Under the pieces are notes generated by a model, which ran no database searches, was not told the DNA's origin, and worked only from the letters and a program-made list of their open reading frames with translations. From positions 8,624,242-8,688,241 of the forward strand of contig NW_022145611.1 of the NCBI RefSeq assembly GCF_000002235.5: a DNA stretch of 64,000 nt, written 5' to 3'. Below are positions 36,401-46,898 of this stretch, piece after piece. Both the position numbers and the translations under genes were made by a program. Source of the DNA: Strongylocentrotus purpuratus (taxonomy: Eukaryota > Echinodermata > Echinoidea > Camarodonta > Strongylocentrotidae). Position 1 is the stretch's first letter. Each line of letters opens with the position of its first letter.

Positions 36401-37539
36401 AATACAAGCATACCGGTACTCTCCCTGACTCAACTATTTACCTTGTGAATAATGTTCACATACTTGTTGGTTATATATTTTTTCAAGAAATACATTCATG
36501 TTCAAAGCTCAAAAGGATGAATGATTGAGGTTTTCTGTTTGCACGAAAGGACTTTTACGGACTACATGGCCTGCAAATTCATGTACCAAGCTCAGTGAAT
36601 GTTTATCTGGGTTTACATATCATTGATAAGAGAAAGATTTTGTTTCGTTCCCAAAATAAATTCAACATGACCTTTATTAAACAAAAATCCTCTCGCATTA
36701 AGTAATGTCAGCCATGTTTTGGGGAATAGTGGACTAAAACCATAGAGATATATATTAGTAGTATATAGCTCTATGACTACAACAAAACACTCTCCCATCA
36801 TGCAGTTCTATTCATTACAGAAGTAGTGCACTGCATCATTAATTGAGTATCGCCAACTGCTCTTCAGAAGCATCCATGGTATGCTATGCAAACAACACGA
36901 CTTGTAAGCAACTGGACATGGGGCTTCAGTGGAGGCACGCAAGATTAGCAGTGACAACTTGGCATACAATGCCCAGGCTCTCTACAAGAGATCAACTCCT
37001 GTGCATTTGCTACAATCGCGTGTGGGATATATATAAGATCAATCGTCTTGTCACCTTTCCATATATCTTCATTTAAATGCAAAGCACTAGGCAAATAGCC
37101 ACCGCTTATTCTTTAAAAAAAGCATGCACCAAGAATTGTCAGAAACTGAACTTCAGAGCAGGCATGAAAGATCAGGACTGACAACTTGCACTTGAGGCCT
37201 ACTACAAGGGATCAAATCCTACATACATACATTTATTACATTCAAGCATCGGTTATATGAGAAGGAGGGAACATCTTGAATGCATATATAAATCTGCAAA
37301 TGCATATTATTATGAATATGGTTTAAATGTCAAACTCAAAGTAATATCTTAATGACTGGCATGTACGTACATCTCCTCTTTAAATTGGTGCCCTGTACAA
37401 CAGTGTAAAATTAGGACCATTCACAAACAAGAAAGAGTAAAATTTAAACAATAACACAAATATATCTGTCTTCAAGCTTTTATGACATATTGGCTGCCTG
37501 CAAGAAGGCTGTATTGCCAATGATAGTATAGTGGGAAAG

Positions 37540-38040
37540 CGACGATGTATAAGATGATGTATAAGATTTTCCTATCTCACTTCCAAACTAAAACATGAAA
37601 TGCCCATTGATGTACAATGATGTATAGGCCCCCTACCCCTAAGATTTTCCTTACTCAATTAAAAAGACTAAAATATGAAATGCTCATTGATGTATGATGA
37701 TGTAAAGATCCCCCCCCCCAGATTTTCCTAACTCAATTCCAAAGACTATAACCTGAAATGCCCATTGATGTACAATGATGTATAGGCCCTCTACCCCTAA
37801 GATTTTCCTTACTCAATTAAAAAGACTATAACATGAAATGCTCATTGATGTAAAGATCCCTCCCCCCCCCCCAGATTTTCCTAACTCAATTCCAAAGACT
37901 ATAACCTGAAATACCCATTGATGTACGATGATGTATAGGCCACCCCTCCCCCCTTAAGATTGTCCTAACTCAATTCCAAAGACTTAAACCTGAAATGCCC
38001 ATTGATGTAAGATGATGTATACAATTTTCCTTTCTCGCAC
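37540..38040. repeat. ~80-bp minisatellite, about six copies, dimeric structure
   Basis: Units read 'AAGATTTTCCT(A/T)ACTCAATT..AAAGACTA...CATGAAATGC(C/T)CATTGATGTA.GATGATGTA'. Alternate units share 'TATAGGCCCYCTACCCCTAA' or 'AAAGATCCCTCCCCCC', so the array expanded as A-B dimers of about 160 bp. C-runs of 8-10 bases occur in the B units. Confidence 0.9.
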
Positions 38041-38318
38041 CCACAGACTAAAACATTTAATGGCCATTTAAATGAACTGAATTCCTTTACAAATTAAAAC
38101 AATATCCATATATAGAAATGACCGTAGTTTAGGTTTGCACACAGCAGAATGATGCAGAGAGCTTGTAATCCCTTAATATGACCAATTCAACGAGCTGTCA
38201 AACAAACACGAGAAACAGTTGTACACAATCATGACCATAGATTATGAGCTACAGATACAAGTGCGATCTGTCACTCAATGCAGGAATGCATACCGATGAG
38301 ACCAATAAGAGAGTGTGT

Positions 38319-38325
<7 letters not shown>

Positions 38326-38368
<43 letters not shown>

Positions 38369-38397
38369 AAGAGAGAGAGAGAGAGAGACAAAGAGAG

Positions 38398-38436
<39 letters not shown>

Positions 38437-38459
38437 AAAAGAGAGAGAGAGAGAGAGAT
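38326..38459. repeat. (GA)n microsatellite
   Basis: About 134 bp of GA repeats with AAAG interruptions. Confidence 0.97.
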
Positions 38460-39159
38460 TGGAAGTGAAAATCAGGACGTCAATCTATGCTCCATCTTGT
38501 TCATTTTGACCATTTTTATGAGGTCAATGTTTTTAGATTGAATCTTTCTTGTTTAGATTAAAAATTACCCCATTCAAATGGATAATTGTGTTTTTCATTT
38601 GCAGCCGCACTGATCTATTATTCAACATTTATTGAACGCAGTCCTATAATGAGATAATAACTGCAGCTGATCCTTGCAGAGGTAGATTAGATTACATTTT
38701 CATCTACTTGTAATTACAGGCCAAATATGAAAAGCTTCTCAAAAATAAAAACTGAAACTGAATAATAACTAGAACAATGAATCTTGGTGATTGCAGTTTA
38801 ATTTCCTTTCAAACTAAGTGATATTACATCTCTTTAAAAACAAGACTGGATATAAGTAGGACTCCCCCTATAATAATAAAAAGGCAGTACATGAAAGCAT
38901 ATTAATTTTTATTAAAGTATCATAAAATCACAAAAGGTACTTCATGTATAACCTCATTGTTTCTATTAAATCTAAACAGAATTACAATATTTCAGAACTA
39001 CAATGTTTATATATGTTATCTTATTTTCTCCATAAAGCATAAAGCTTACTTCTGACATGCAATGCTGTTTCACTATTTGAAATATGATTTCTTATATTCT
39101 CCATATTAATACAATACTAGAATCAAAGTTAGGAGAGCTAAAAATATATTGTTTTGTGA

Positions 39160-39235
39160 TCAAGAGAAGGAAGGGCATCATCTTGTATCATTTTACACAG
39201 AGTTAACGCCCTTCTGGCTCTCGACGGACGACATG
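39160..39235. repeat. Hairpin-family copy
   Basis: The right arm 'GAGTTAACGCCCTTCTGGCT' is near consensus; the left arm 'TCAAGAGAAGGAAGGGCATC' is diverged. Confidence 0.62.
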
Positions 39236-39970
39236 TTGTAGGGTAACCCAGACATTGCAAAGTTCAATAAAAGCATCCAGTTTCATTTCAGTCTGGATCA
39301 GTATACGTGTACGTATGGCAAGGTCAAAGGTGTTGGGTATCAGGCATGCATGCCTGGTATTCTAAATCAGGCTGCTCGCTCCTCATAGCATGCATTTATA
39401 CAATAAGTATGGAGTACTTGTGATGTTGGACGCGCAAGTATTCAGGTATTCTTAGCAGTCAGCATGGGTGGATGTGTTGGTGTTTATGCATGAAGAATGG
39501 TAATGACGTAGAAAAAACTTCTATATGTACCGGTAGTGGATATATATTCTGGATTAAACACTGTTTTGTGTTGATTTCATATGTTCCAATGTAACAAATA
39601 CTAACATATAGTTTTGCTGGAAGTAAAATAACTGTTGTCTCTTTTCAAGCATGTAAATCCTTTTTTTTCCCCCTTCCTATTATGAAAATTATTCATAAAT
39701 TAGCAGAAAATACACTGATAATATGAAGCTGACTTACTGTACTATGAATATGGAGAACACCTTACATGTGTGACACCAATATGCATGCTGTCAATTCAAA
39801 AAGTATGTTTATGTTAAAAATGCATGTACATGTATTCAATAACTTCCTGATACATAGTCGCCTTCGTTCAGACCTATATATTTCAATATTTTTTAATATG
39901 AATAGACAATGCTTCAGTATAAAATGGTTGAATATACTTTAAACAATAATATGCCTTTAATCCATCTCAC

Positions 39971-40084
39971 CTGTAAACAGCACTGTCTTGTTCTTCTTCT
40001 GTTTCTTCTTCAGAAATTTCTTCTTTGCCCTGGGGCCCATTTTGGTATCGGCCGCAAGCCCCTCCTTTGCTTCGACCGTGTCCT
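39971..40084 (-). CDS. SLC8A: NCX lysine-rich cassette exon (probable alternative exon)
   Basis: This candidate internal exon of 114 bp on the minus strand has two bases completing a codon, 37 codons, then one base. It encodes EDTVEAKEGLAADTKMGPR, AKKKFLKKKQKKNK and TVLFTG. The donor is ACAG|GTGAG, a strong site just below 39971. The acceptor at CATCAAAG|AG is weak, without a clean pyrimidine tract. The incoming and outgoing phase is 1, exactly that of the exon ending at 47911 and the one starting at 19506. It can therefore be included (…LVRR-E-DTVEAK…LFT-G-SDDE…) or skipped (…LVRR-G-SDDE…) without a frame change. Its position is that of the small variable cassettes C-E of vertebrate NCX1, and its 'LFTG' end recalls the cassette ending 'FTITG'. 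The strongly basic core is unlike vertebrate cassettes. Phase agreement and position support it; the sequence itself has no close match that I can recall. Confidence 0.72.
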
Positions 40085-42113
40085 CTTTGATGTCAAAGAA
40101 TCATGTTCATGTACATTGAAAACACACAATTAATTTTGTTTACAAAAGCGAAAATGTGTTTGCAAATTTGTGATATCATCATGAAAATGATAAGTGTTGA
40201 TGAGCTTTTAGTTTATTCCTCCACCACTGGGATTAGTGATTTATTATGCTTTTGTATATGGATGACCGAGGATAGAGCACATATTCTGGTCGTGTTTATA
40301 TCTCTGTAAAGTCTCTTGGCTACTTGGCTATGAAACCTAACACAAATGCAAGCACACAAGTACTAACAATCATCTAGACTAACTGATAACACTCCCTTAA
40401 TTTATCTCTTTTATCAAAATTCATACAATCATTTTACCAATATATTTTCTTCATCTTATTTTAAAAAGATATTTCAGCAGTCTTCAGCTATTTATTAAAA
40501 TCAGTAAAAATCATATGGATGTTCAATCACTTTTCACCAAGTTGTGAACTCACGCCAGAACTGTGCTTTATCCAATGAAGTGTTACAAGTCAATTGCTGT
40601 ACCAGTATTAGTTTCCTCCTTTCCCTTATAGCATAATAAAAGCAAGCTACATATCTACAGAGATAAAATTACACTTCAGAAGTTCAATTGATTCACGTGT
40701 GTGTCTTATTGATCATCTAAAATGACTGTTTTATCTGTGGTTACGCGAGTGTTTAAAGAAGAACAGAAAATAATCAAAGGCATGCCTTGATATTGGATCA
40801 TGAAAGATAGTTTTTGGTTTCAGAATGTCAAACCTATAAACCTCATTTAGCACAAGTTTCAATAACAGAACCAGGTGTATACTCCCACGTCCTTTGCTTT
40901 TCATTATGAAAATAGATCAGCAAATTTTCAATATACATCTCTCACTCACACACACTCTCTCTCTCTCTCTCTCTCTCATTAATTCATTTGAGAATTTCAA
41001 AAACACTAAAAGACAGCTTCTCAGATGCAATGTTTATCTTTTTTTCAGAAACATTGTTGACAATATTTCCCTATATTGGTTATGGTCATGTACGACATCA
41101 CATATTGAAAATGTGCATCCATGACCATAGGCATAAGCTGATCAAGGACTCTAATTGCAATCTGATACAGTAATGGATTTGCCTACAGAAATATTTTGAA
41201 TAAAAATTGTTTGCAACCATGGTTAAAAATAATTTTTCAGAGCATGCACTTTGGTAATATGAGAATCTGTCAGAATCTCTCAATATATCAACAACTTAAA
41301 ATTACATCACAATGCTTTACCTTCCATAAGAGATGCAAGAAAAACCACTTTCAGAAATTGGAGTATACCAAAATCATCATTACCCTCTCTGCTTCATTAA
41401 TTGCAAATTACAAAATGAAAATTCTGGTAAATATATTGGATTGATCACAGACAGCTGTTGGCAGCTATGTTTGTAATTTGATCAATACATTAATCCAACA
41501 ATAATATTTGTTCTGATATCCTCTCCTCCCTTCACTAATAACTCTTCTCCCCGAATCTATTCTACTGTTACACAAAAAATTTCTTAAGATATTTATGCAA
41601 AAATAAATGTTAATCATTTTCAGTGTCACATCTACATTTTACTATAGTCTTCAGACACAGACTCTATCGTAAAAGTTTTTTTTTTTTGCCTCAATATAAA
41701 AATTCCTCAAAGCCTCATGCCTAGTCTAACTTTGCCAGTCTATGTCTCTGTCAGGAGCAGCTACAGTAGAGGGCCTATATGGAATGCTCTTTACACAGTC
41801 TAATAGTTCAGCTTCTTTTGTGCATTATGCCTAACAAGGGTTCCTGCCTTTCAAACTAGTCTTAGACCATCTGGAGGTCTCTGTAAATTTGAGATGACCA
41901 AATTTGCCATGCATGATGGTACAAACTTGGAGGCTACAACTTACAAGGGTATTTCTATTTCTTTTCAGGGGGGCCCCAACAACCTAAGAGCCTATTCAGA
42001 CTATAGGAAAATTATATGAAACTTGTATAAAGAACATTTTCAGAGAGGTTCATGGCAACACCACAAATTCTTTTGACGGGATTAGTTGGCCCTAGAAAGG
42101 GCCCACTCAATCA

Positions 42114-42219
42114 TGGGTGTCGATCCGTAACTGATACCTATTCATCAGGGGGGGGGGGGATGATCTATTCATTCATCCCCCCCTGATGAATAGGTATTAC
42201 GTAAGGATCGACACCCATG
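42114..42219. mobile_element. 106-bp hairpin MITE with 10-bp target duplication
   Basis: The left arm TGGGTGTCGATCCGTAACTG and its continuation pair with the right arm ending GGATCGACACCCATG, and the arms of about 45 bp fold around a short loop with G-run/C-run pairing (GGGGGGGGGGGATGA against TCATCCCCCCC). The direct repeat CACTCAATCA flanks both sides (42104-42113 and 42220-42229). The near-identity of arms and flanks suggests a recent insertion. A duplication of 9-10 bp is closest to Mutator-like elements, but the superfamily is not proven. Confidence 0.85.
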
Positions 42220-42885
42220 CACTCAATCATCCTCTATATCATTGCATCATTAATAGCAAAAGGAGTTTCCAGACTAGAGACCAACATCATATAAAGAAAT
42301 ATTATTTGAAGAAACTAGTTTGAAAGAGGTCAATGACATAATAGCTGGCCAATCATTATTGCATGCTCAGAATAAGCTCCGCCCAGTTATACAATTTTTG
42401 TACGATACAGGGCTCAGACTAGAGCGGGACCCAGATTCTTTGTTGATTTTTTGTAATAATATTAATCATAAAACTCATAACAATAATCAGAGAGGATATG
42501 TGCTACTCTATTAAACACCACGGCTACAAATACATGTGGTACCTATAGAGAGCTACTGCACAGTATGAAGCAGCAGGAAGGAAACCTCTTATACCGGTTC
42601 CGCCATTACCTTTCGGTAGAAGTGATTCTTATTTGCTTACTCTGTAATAAAAAACCGAGTAGCCATTATTGATCAGAATGTTAACTCAGGTGCAATGGTG
42701 ACAAATATGTGTGTTAAAAATATTTGGTAGCAGAGACACACGATACAGGCAGCAAGCAAAGCAGCTTTCGTTGAGCCTCGATCCGTTTGCATTTGTATGC
42801 TTAGCTCCTTCATTTGTCTATTTAATATGTCTGCATATTTATCTCTTTCTCTGTCGCTTCCTATCCCAACCATGTACTCCCCCAC

Positions 42886-42926
42886 TGTCTGTTTGTCTGT
42901 CTGTAAGTCTGTATGTAAGTCTGTCG

Positions 42927-42968
<42 letters not shown>

Positions 42969-43008
42969 TTGTTTGCCCTTCTGTTTTCAATTTCTATTTT
43001 GTAAATTC

Positions 43009-43069
<61 letters not shown>
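42886..43069. repeat. (TGTC)n and (TC)n tracts
   Basis: TGTC/TAAG tetranucleotides at 42886-42940, TC repeats to 42967, and a pure TC tract at 43014-43069. Confidence 0.95.
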
Positions 43070-43070
<1 letters not shown>

Positions 43071-43297
43071 GATTGACTACCTCTACATACTGTCATATCT
43101 ATTAATCATGTAATACTGCTTTCCAATTACAATGTTTTAATTTGATGTTGCCATTTTGAAATGATCTTTTTCATATCATTATTCCTATTTTATAGGTTTT
43201 TTGTTACGTACAAAGCTCCTTTCGCCCTTCATTTAGGTAAATATGCTTCTTTAAAAAAAAAAAGTAATGCCTCTATCCTCCCCCTTTATCTCTATCC

Positions 43298-43298
43298 C

Positions 43299-43350
<52 letters not shown>

Positions 43351-43351
43351 G
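43298..43351. repeat. C-run plus (TC)n
   Basis: A run of about 11 C followed by about 20 TC dinucleotides. Confidence 0.95.
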
Positions 43352-43691
43352 TCTCCCTCACTCATTTTTCGATGAACACTTGATTTTTACCTTTTGGTTT
43401 CTTTCTATTACTAAGCATTTAGGTCACTTTTATAAGAGTAAAACCAAATTTCCCATGTTAATATAAGAAATAATTCTGACTAAATGCATTCTTCTCTTCA
43501 TTAAGGAATATAGCCTACAATCTATTGTTTCTAAATGATGTAAAATTTAAAAAAAGTGGAAAGCAAAATACATATAGATTATCTGAGTTATGCATGAGTC
43601 TCCATGTACCATTGTAAAAGTTTAAAGTAAATAATGAGTAAATTAATGAGTAAATCACTCAAAAAATATTTGTGATACAAGAGATATATAA

Positions 43692-44207
43692 TACCCTTTT
43701 CTAACTGCACTCTATCGGAGTCACACCGATGAAAATACCGATTGAATTTTCCTTATGTAAACAAAGGTGAAACCGCAGTTTTCCCCCTGTCGGTTTCTAA
43801 CTGCTGGTAAAATTCACTCGCTGTGGCGAGCCCTTGCCGGAAGTGAAGAATTATTACGTAATTATTAAGCCCGCGCTCCATCTAGCTAGCATGCAGCTTG
43901 TTCAACCATAAGTCAACAAACACAGCTGGTTATGGTAAAGCGCGCGTATACTGCGACCTTTGACCATTTTAATCGCTGTTTTAATCGCCCTTTTCTCCCG
44001 AACGTTTTCTAACTGCACGTTTCATCGGTGTCACACCGATAGAATGAGAATTTCTCCTGCTCTAGAGCAGGAGAATTTAATCGCCTATTTCTCTTCTTTT
44101 CATCGGCTATTTAATCGCCTTTTTCTCCTCTGTTGCTTTCTAACTGGCACTTTCATCGGATGCGTCCGGATGCATCCGATGAAAATCGGTGCAGTTAGAA
44201 AAGGGTA
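43692..44207. mobile_element. 516-bp MITE with TAA target duplication (Harbinger-like)
   Basis: The ends TACCCTTTTCTAACTGCAC are exact inverted repeats (19 bp), and TAA flanks both sides (43689-43691 and 44208-44210), the 3-bp TWA duplication typical of PIF/Harbinger transposons. Inside are further copies of the terminal word (TTTCTAACTGCAC near 44009, TTTCTAACTGGCAC near 44138), short palindromes TCGGTGTCACACCGA (about 44025) and a long one centred on CTCTAGAG (about 44063), and repeated TTTTAATCGCC. There is no coding sequence. It is GC-richer than its surroundings. Confidence 0.85.
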
Positions 44208-44274
44208 TAAGAAACCTGTTTCATAAAAGATAAATGCTGTTACTAATTAGTCACTCTTCCACCTTCTAACCAGT

Positions 44275-44355
44275 AGTATTGGCTGCTAAGAGGCAAAAAT
44301 ATGTTAACTACCGCAATAGTATTTTACATTGAGTTAACATCCTCCTATCTCCCAG
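44275..44355. repeat. Hairpin-family copy
   Basis: 'TTGGCTGCTAAGAGGCAAAA' and 'GAGTTAACATCCTCCTATCT' are diverged inverted arms around a spacer of about 35 bp. Confidence 0.55.
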
Positions 44356-44426
44356 TATATCGTATGATACAAATAAATATATTGCTTCTGACAAAATAAA
44401 TCATTTTTATAGTGTTGAGTACAAAA

Positions 44427-44523
44427 ATTTGTCCCTATTTTCACAAAGTGACGGTAGTGAATGAAAATCGCATACAATTTTTTCCTCACTACCGTCACTT
44501 CGTGAAAACAGGAACGAATTGTC
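44427..44523. mobile_element. Short inverted-repeat element, copy 2 of 2
   Basis: The arms AATTTGTCCCTATTTTCACA.. and ..TGTGAAAACAGGAACGAATT-like are inverted over about 40 bp and include the core AGTGACGGTAGTGA. This copy defines the ends better than the one at 7985-8080. Confidence 0.78.
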
Positions 44524-44929
44524 AGCCAAATTAATGATACCATATTGTTACTCTATACAAACAACAATTTCTATCTCATAAATTTAAATTTGGCAAAGTA
44601 TAGAATACTTTTCAAAATTGTACAAATATAATTGACTGACATATAAAGATATCAAGACGAACAGTAGAATTAGCAAAGGACAAAAAATGTTGAGAAAAAT
44701 TATACACCATTGCAGGAGAAAGTAAGCAATAGGTGTATATTTTAGTGGATTAGGATGACATCACCAACAAGAGATGAAAGAGCTTGTTGGATCTCAAGAT
44801 TATACAACGATGTACAACAAATTCAGGTCTGGGCCCCGAGAGACAACATTCACATGACATGTAGTCAAAGGCACAACTCCTCAAGGCGAGACAGATGTAT
44901 GAAGGAGACAAAAAAATAGCAAACAATGC

Positions 44930-45480
44930 AGACTTAGGTTGCAAGAGATGGCAGTGTCACAGTGTTACAAAGTCTTGCAGAAGAAGATTGGATTCAGAAA
45001 GTTGTTATGACTACCACAATGTTATGAATTTCAAGAGCAGCATCTCTCATGATTATGTTAATGAGATGTTAAATGGTTGTACTCTATGGAGATTTGAATT
45101 AGAAGGCTACAACTGACAAAATGTTACCATGTTTGAGAGCAAATGCTCTATGGATAGTATATTAATGAGATTCTGAATGGTTAGGTAATCTTGCAAATGA
45201 AGATCTGATTTGAAAAGACGATATTATGTCACAATGCATGAGAGCATGATCTGTCATGAATGTTAATGAGATATTAAACACTTGGATAGTTTTGCAGATG
45301 AAGCATTGAACTGGAATGAAGTTGTTACAACTCACAAGATGTTACAATGTTGAAGAGCAGTGGCTCTCAAGAATAACTATGTTAATGAGATGTTAATTAG
45401 GTTGATAATCTTGGAGATGAAAACTGATTTGGAAAAAAATTGTTACAACTGACAAAAATTTAGAGTATATTTAGACTGGT
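44930..45480. repeat. Degenerate ~120-bp tandem array (about five units)
   Basis: Recurring blocks in fixed order: 'GTTACAACTSACAARATGTTAC', 'GAGAGCA..(C)TCT(A/C)', 'ATGTTAATGAGATGTTAA', 'TTGGTAATCTTGCAGATGAA' and 'GAT/ACTTGGAA'. 'TTAATGAGAT' alone occurs near 45058, 45164, 45261 and 45383. The units are well diverged, so the array is old. Confidence 0.72.
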
Positions 45481-45639
45481 GGCTCTAACAGCTTGGTAGT
45501 CTTGTAAAAAGTAGAGAAGTACAGGTGTAATATACTTGCTAGGATTAAAACAAAATCAATCTATTCAACCAACTGCTCTAGAGAGATGGAAAATTTTCAG
45601 GCATATTTGCATTAAAACTGTATAGAAAGATAAATAAAC

Positions 45640-45715
45640 ATATCGTTTGCTGAGAGCTAAAAGGGCAGTATCTAATATATTGTACAGAATTTATATCCTA
45701 CTTCATCTGAACAGA
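45640..45715. repeat. Hairpin-family half copy
   Basis: The left arm 'GTTTGCTGAGAGCTAAAAGG' is family-like; the right arm is poorly preserved. Confidence 0.4.
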
Positions 45716-45914
45716 TGTTATCTTTTTCTTTTTGACTCTTCAAACAGGTCATAAAACTTCAGTACAAAATGGGGAATATGATCAATTTGCAAGTTTTTCT
45801 CAATTACAATATCTATTTATATGAATAAGCATTTTGAATCTCTAGGTTTTTAAGAGTCCTTTAAATGTCTCCCTTTTTGGTAAACATAAATTATTGTAAC
45901 TTTTTTTTTTTCTT

Positions 45915-46085
45915 CACAAAGGGTTAACACTGAAAAGACCTCCCCATAGCAACGTAACCTACATGTACACAAGCAAAATGTAAACGTATCTTCTTAAGCT
46001 CACAAAGGGTTGAAGCTGAAAAGAACTCCCGATAGCGAGGTTACCTACACAAGAAAAATGTAAATTTATCTTCTTAAACTCATTT
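45915..46085. repeat. ~85-bp tandem duplication
   Basis: 'CACAAAGGGTTRAMRCTGAAAAG', 'ATAGC..G(T)TAACCTACA' and 'AAAATGTAAA.(G/T)TATCTTCTTAA' repeat once, about 85 bp apart. Confidence 0.8.
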
Positions 46086-46837
46086 GCAAGATTCGTCCCT
46101 ATTCTTTTTGGTATGATGCTACAGATCCTCTTACATTACATGGAATTAAAATGGGTCTGATCCTCTTAAAGCATTAACATAAAAGACTCCACGTTTCATA
46201 GTCGGAATAGCTATATTCAGCCCCGCAAAATATAATTCCGGCTTTAAACATGTACAAAGTTGAGACGAGAAATAAAGTAAGAGCAGTGTCTCAGCAATGC
46301 TGTAGGATACACATGGCGAAGATGGAAATGGTTAGTAACATCGATGTTAAAAGTGGAAATATGCAGAATGGATAAGACCTCAGAGTTAATCTACTTTCAC
46401 TATCTTCTTAATACTACAGGCTGCAATACAGAAGGCAGTATACAGCTAAATCGTTGTTACAGTCTAAATGATCTTTTCGATCCATACATGTATAAATCCC
46501 TTAATTCTAACTCTGTGCACTATTTCAGCAAAAAAAAAATGAATCCATAATCCCCAACTGTTGAATAAAATGAAAATTGAACTTCAAAGAATTTACATTT
46601 ATTTACATTCATGACTTTTTTGTCGATTTTGGCAAATCAATATTTTTGCCCGGAGATAAATCATTGTATCTATTAAAGAACAAGGAAAATGTTTTTAGAC
46701 TAATATTATTTGGAATAATCAATTTTTTCTTACAATTTAGAATTCCCAAGATGACAGGAATATTCTAGTCTATCACTGCATTGCTTACCCCAATTATTAT
46801 TAATCTGTAGCATATAGATACATCATTCGGTAAGATC

Positions 46838-46898
46838 CAGGACATTTACTCAATACAGAGTTAACGTCCTTCTGGTTCTCAATAGATGACATTGCAGC
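46838..46898. repeat. Hairpin-family copy (short)
   Basis: The right arm 'GAGTTAACGTCCTTCTGGTT' is near consensus; the left arm 'GATCCAGGACATTTAC' is reduced. Confidence 0.55.

Larger units (their letters stand above)
19507..39970 (-). other. NCX intron, about 20.5 kb
   Basis: This is the largest visible intron, between the lysine-rich cassette exon and the 19355-19506 exon. It holds a SINE fragment, the 20.0-21.8 kb hairpin array with its 382-bp insertion, TC/ATC satellites, the Harbinger-type element in a three-unit repeat, and tandem repeats at 32.6 kb and 37.5 kb. The intervals 21900-22650, 22900-23850, 24430-24950, 25310-25640, 29500-31700, 34100-35450, 35600-36150 and 36420-37480 are plain AT-rich intron without nameable content. 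No further exchanger exon was recognised, although exons of about 20 bp would escape notice. Confidence 0.72.

Noticed and set aside
36159-36407. 82-codon minus-strand ORF in the GC-rich island as an exchanger exon
   Set aside because: It has no NCX motif, and in phase-1 context no acceptor/donor pair keeps the known frame. The variable region is already accounted for by neighbouring exons.
38244-38541. Arg/Glu-rich open frames on the plus strand
   Set aside because: They are a translation of a (GA)n microsatellite.
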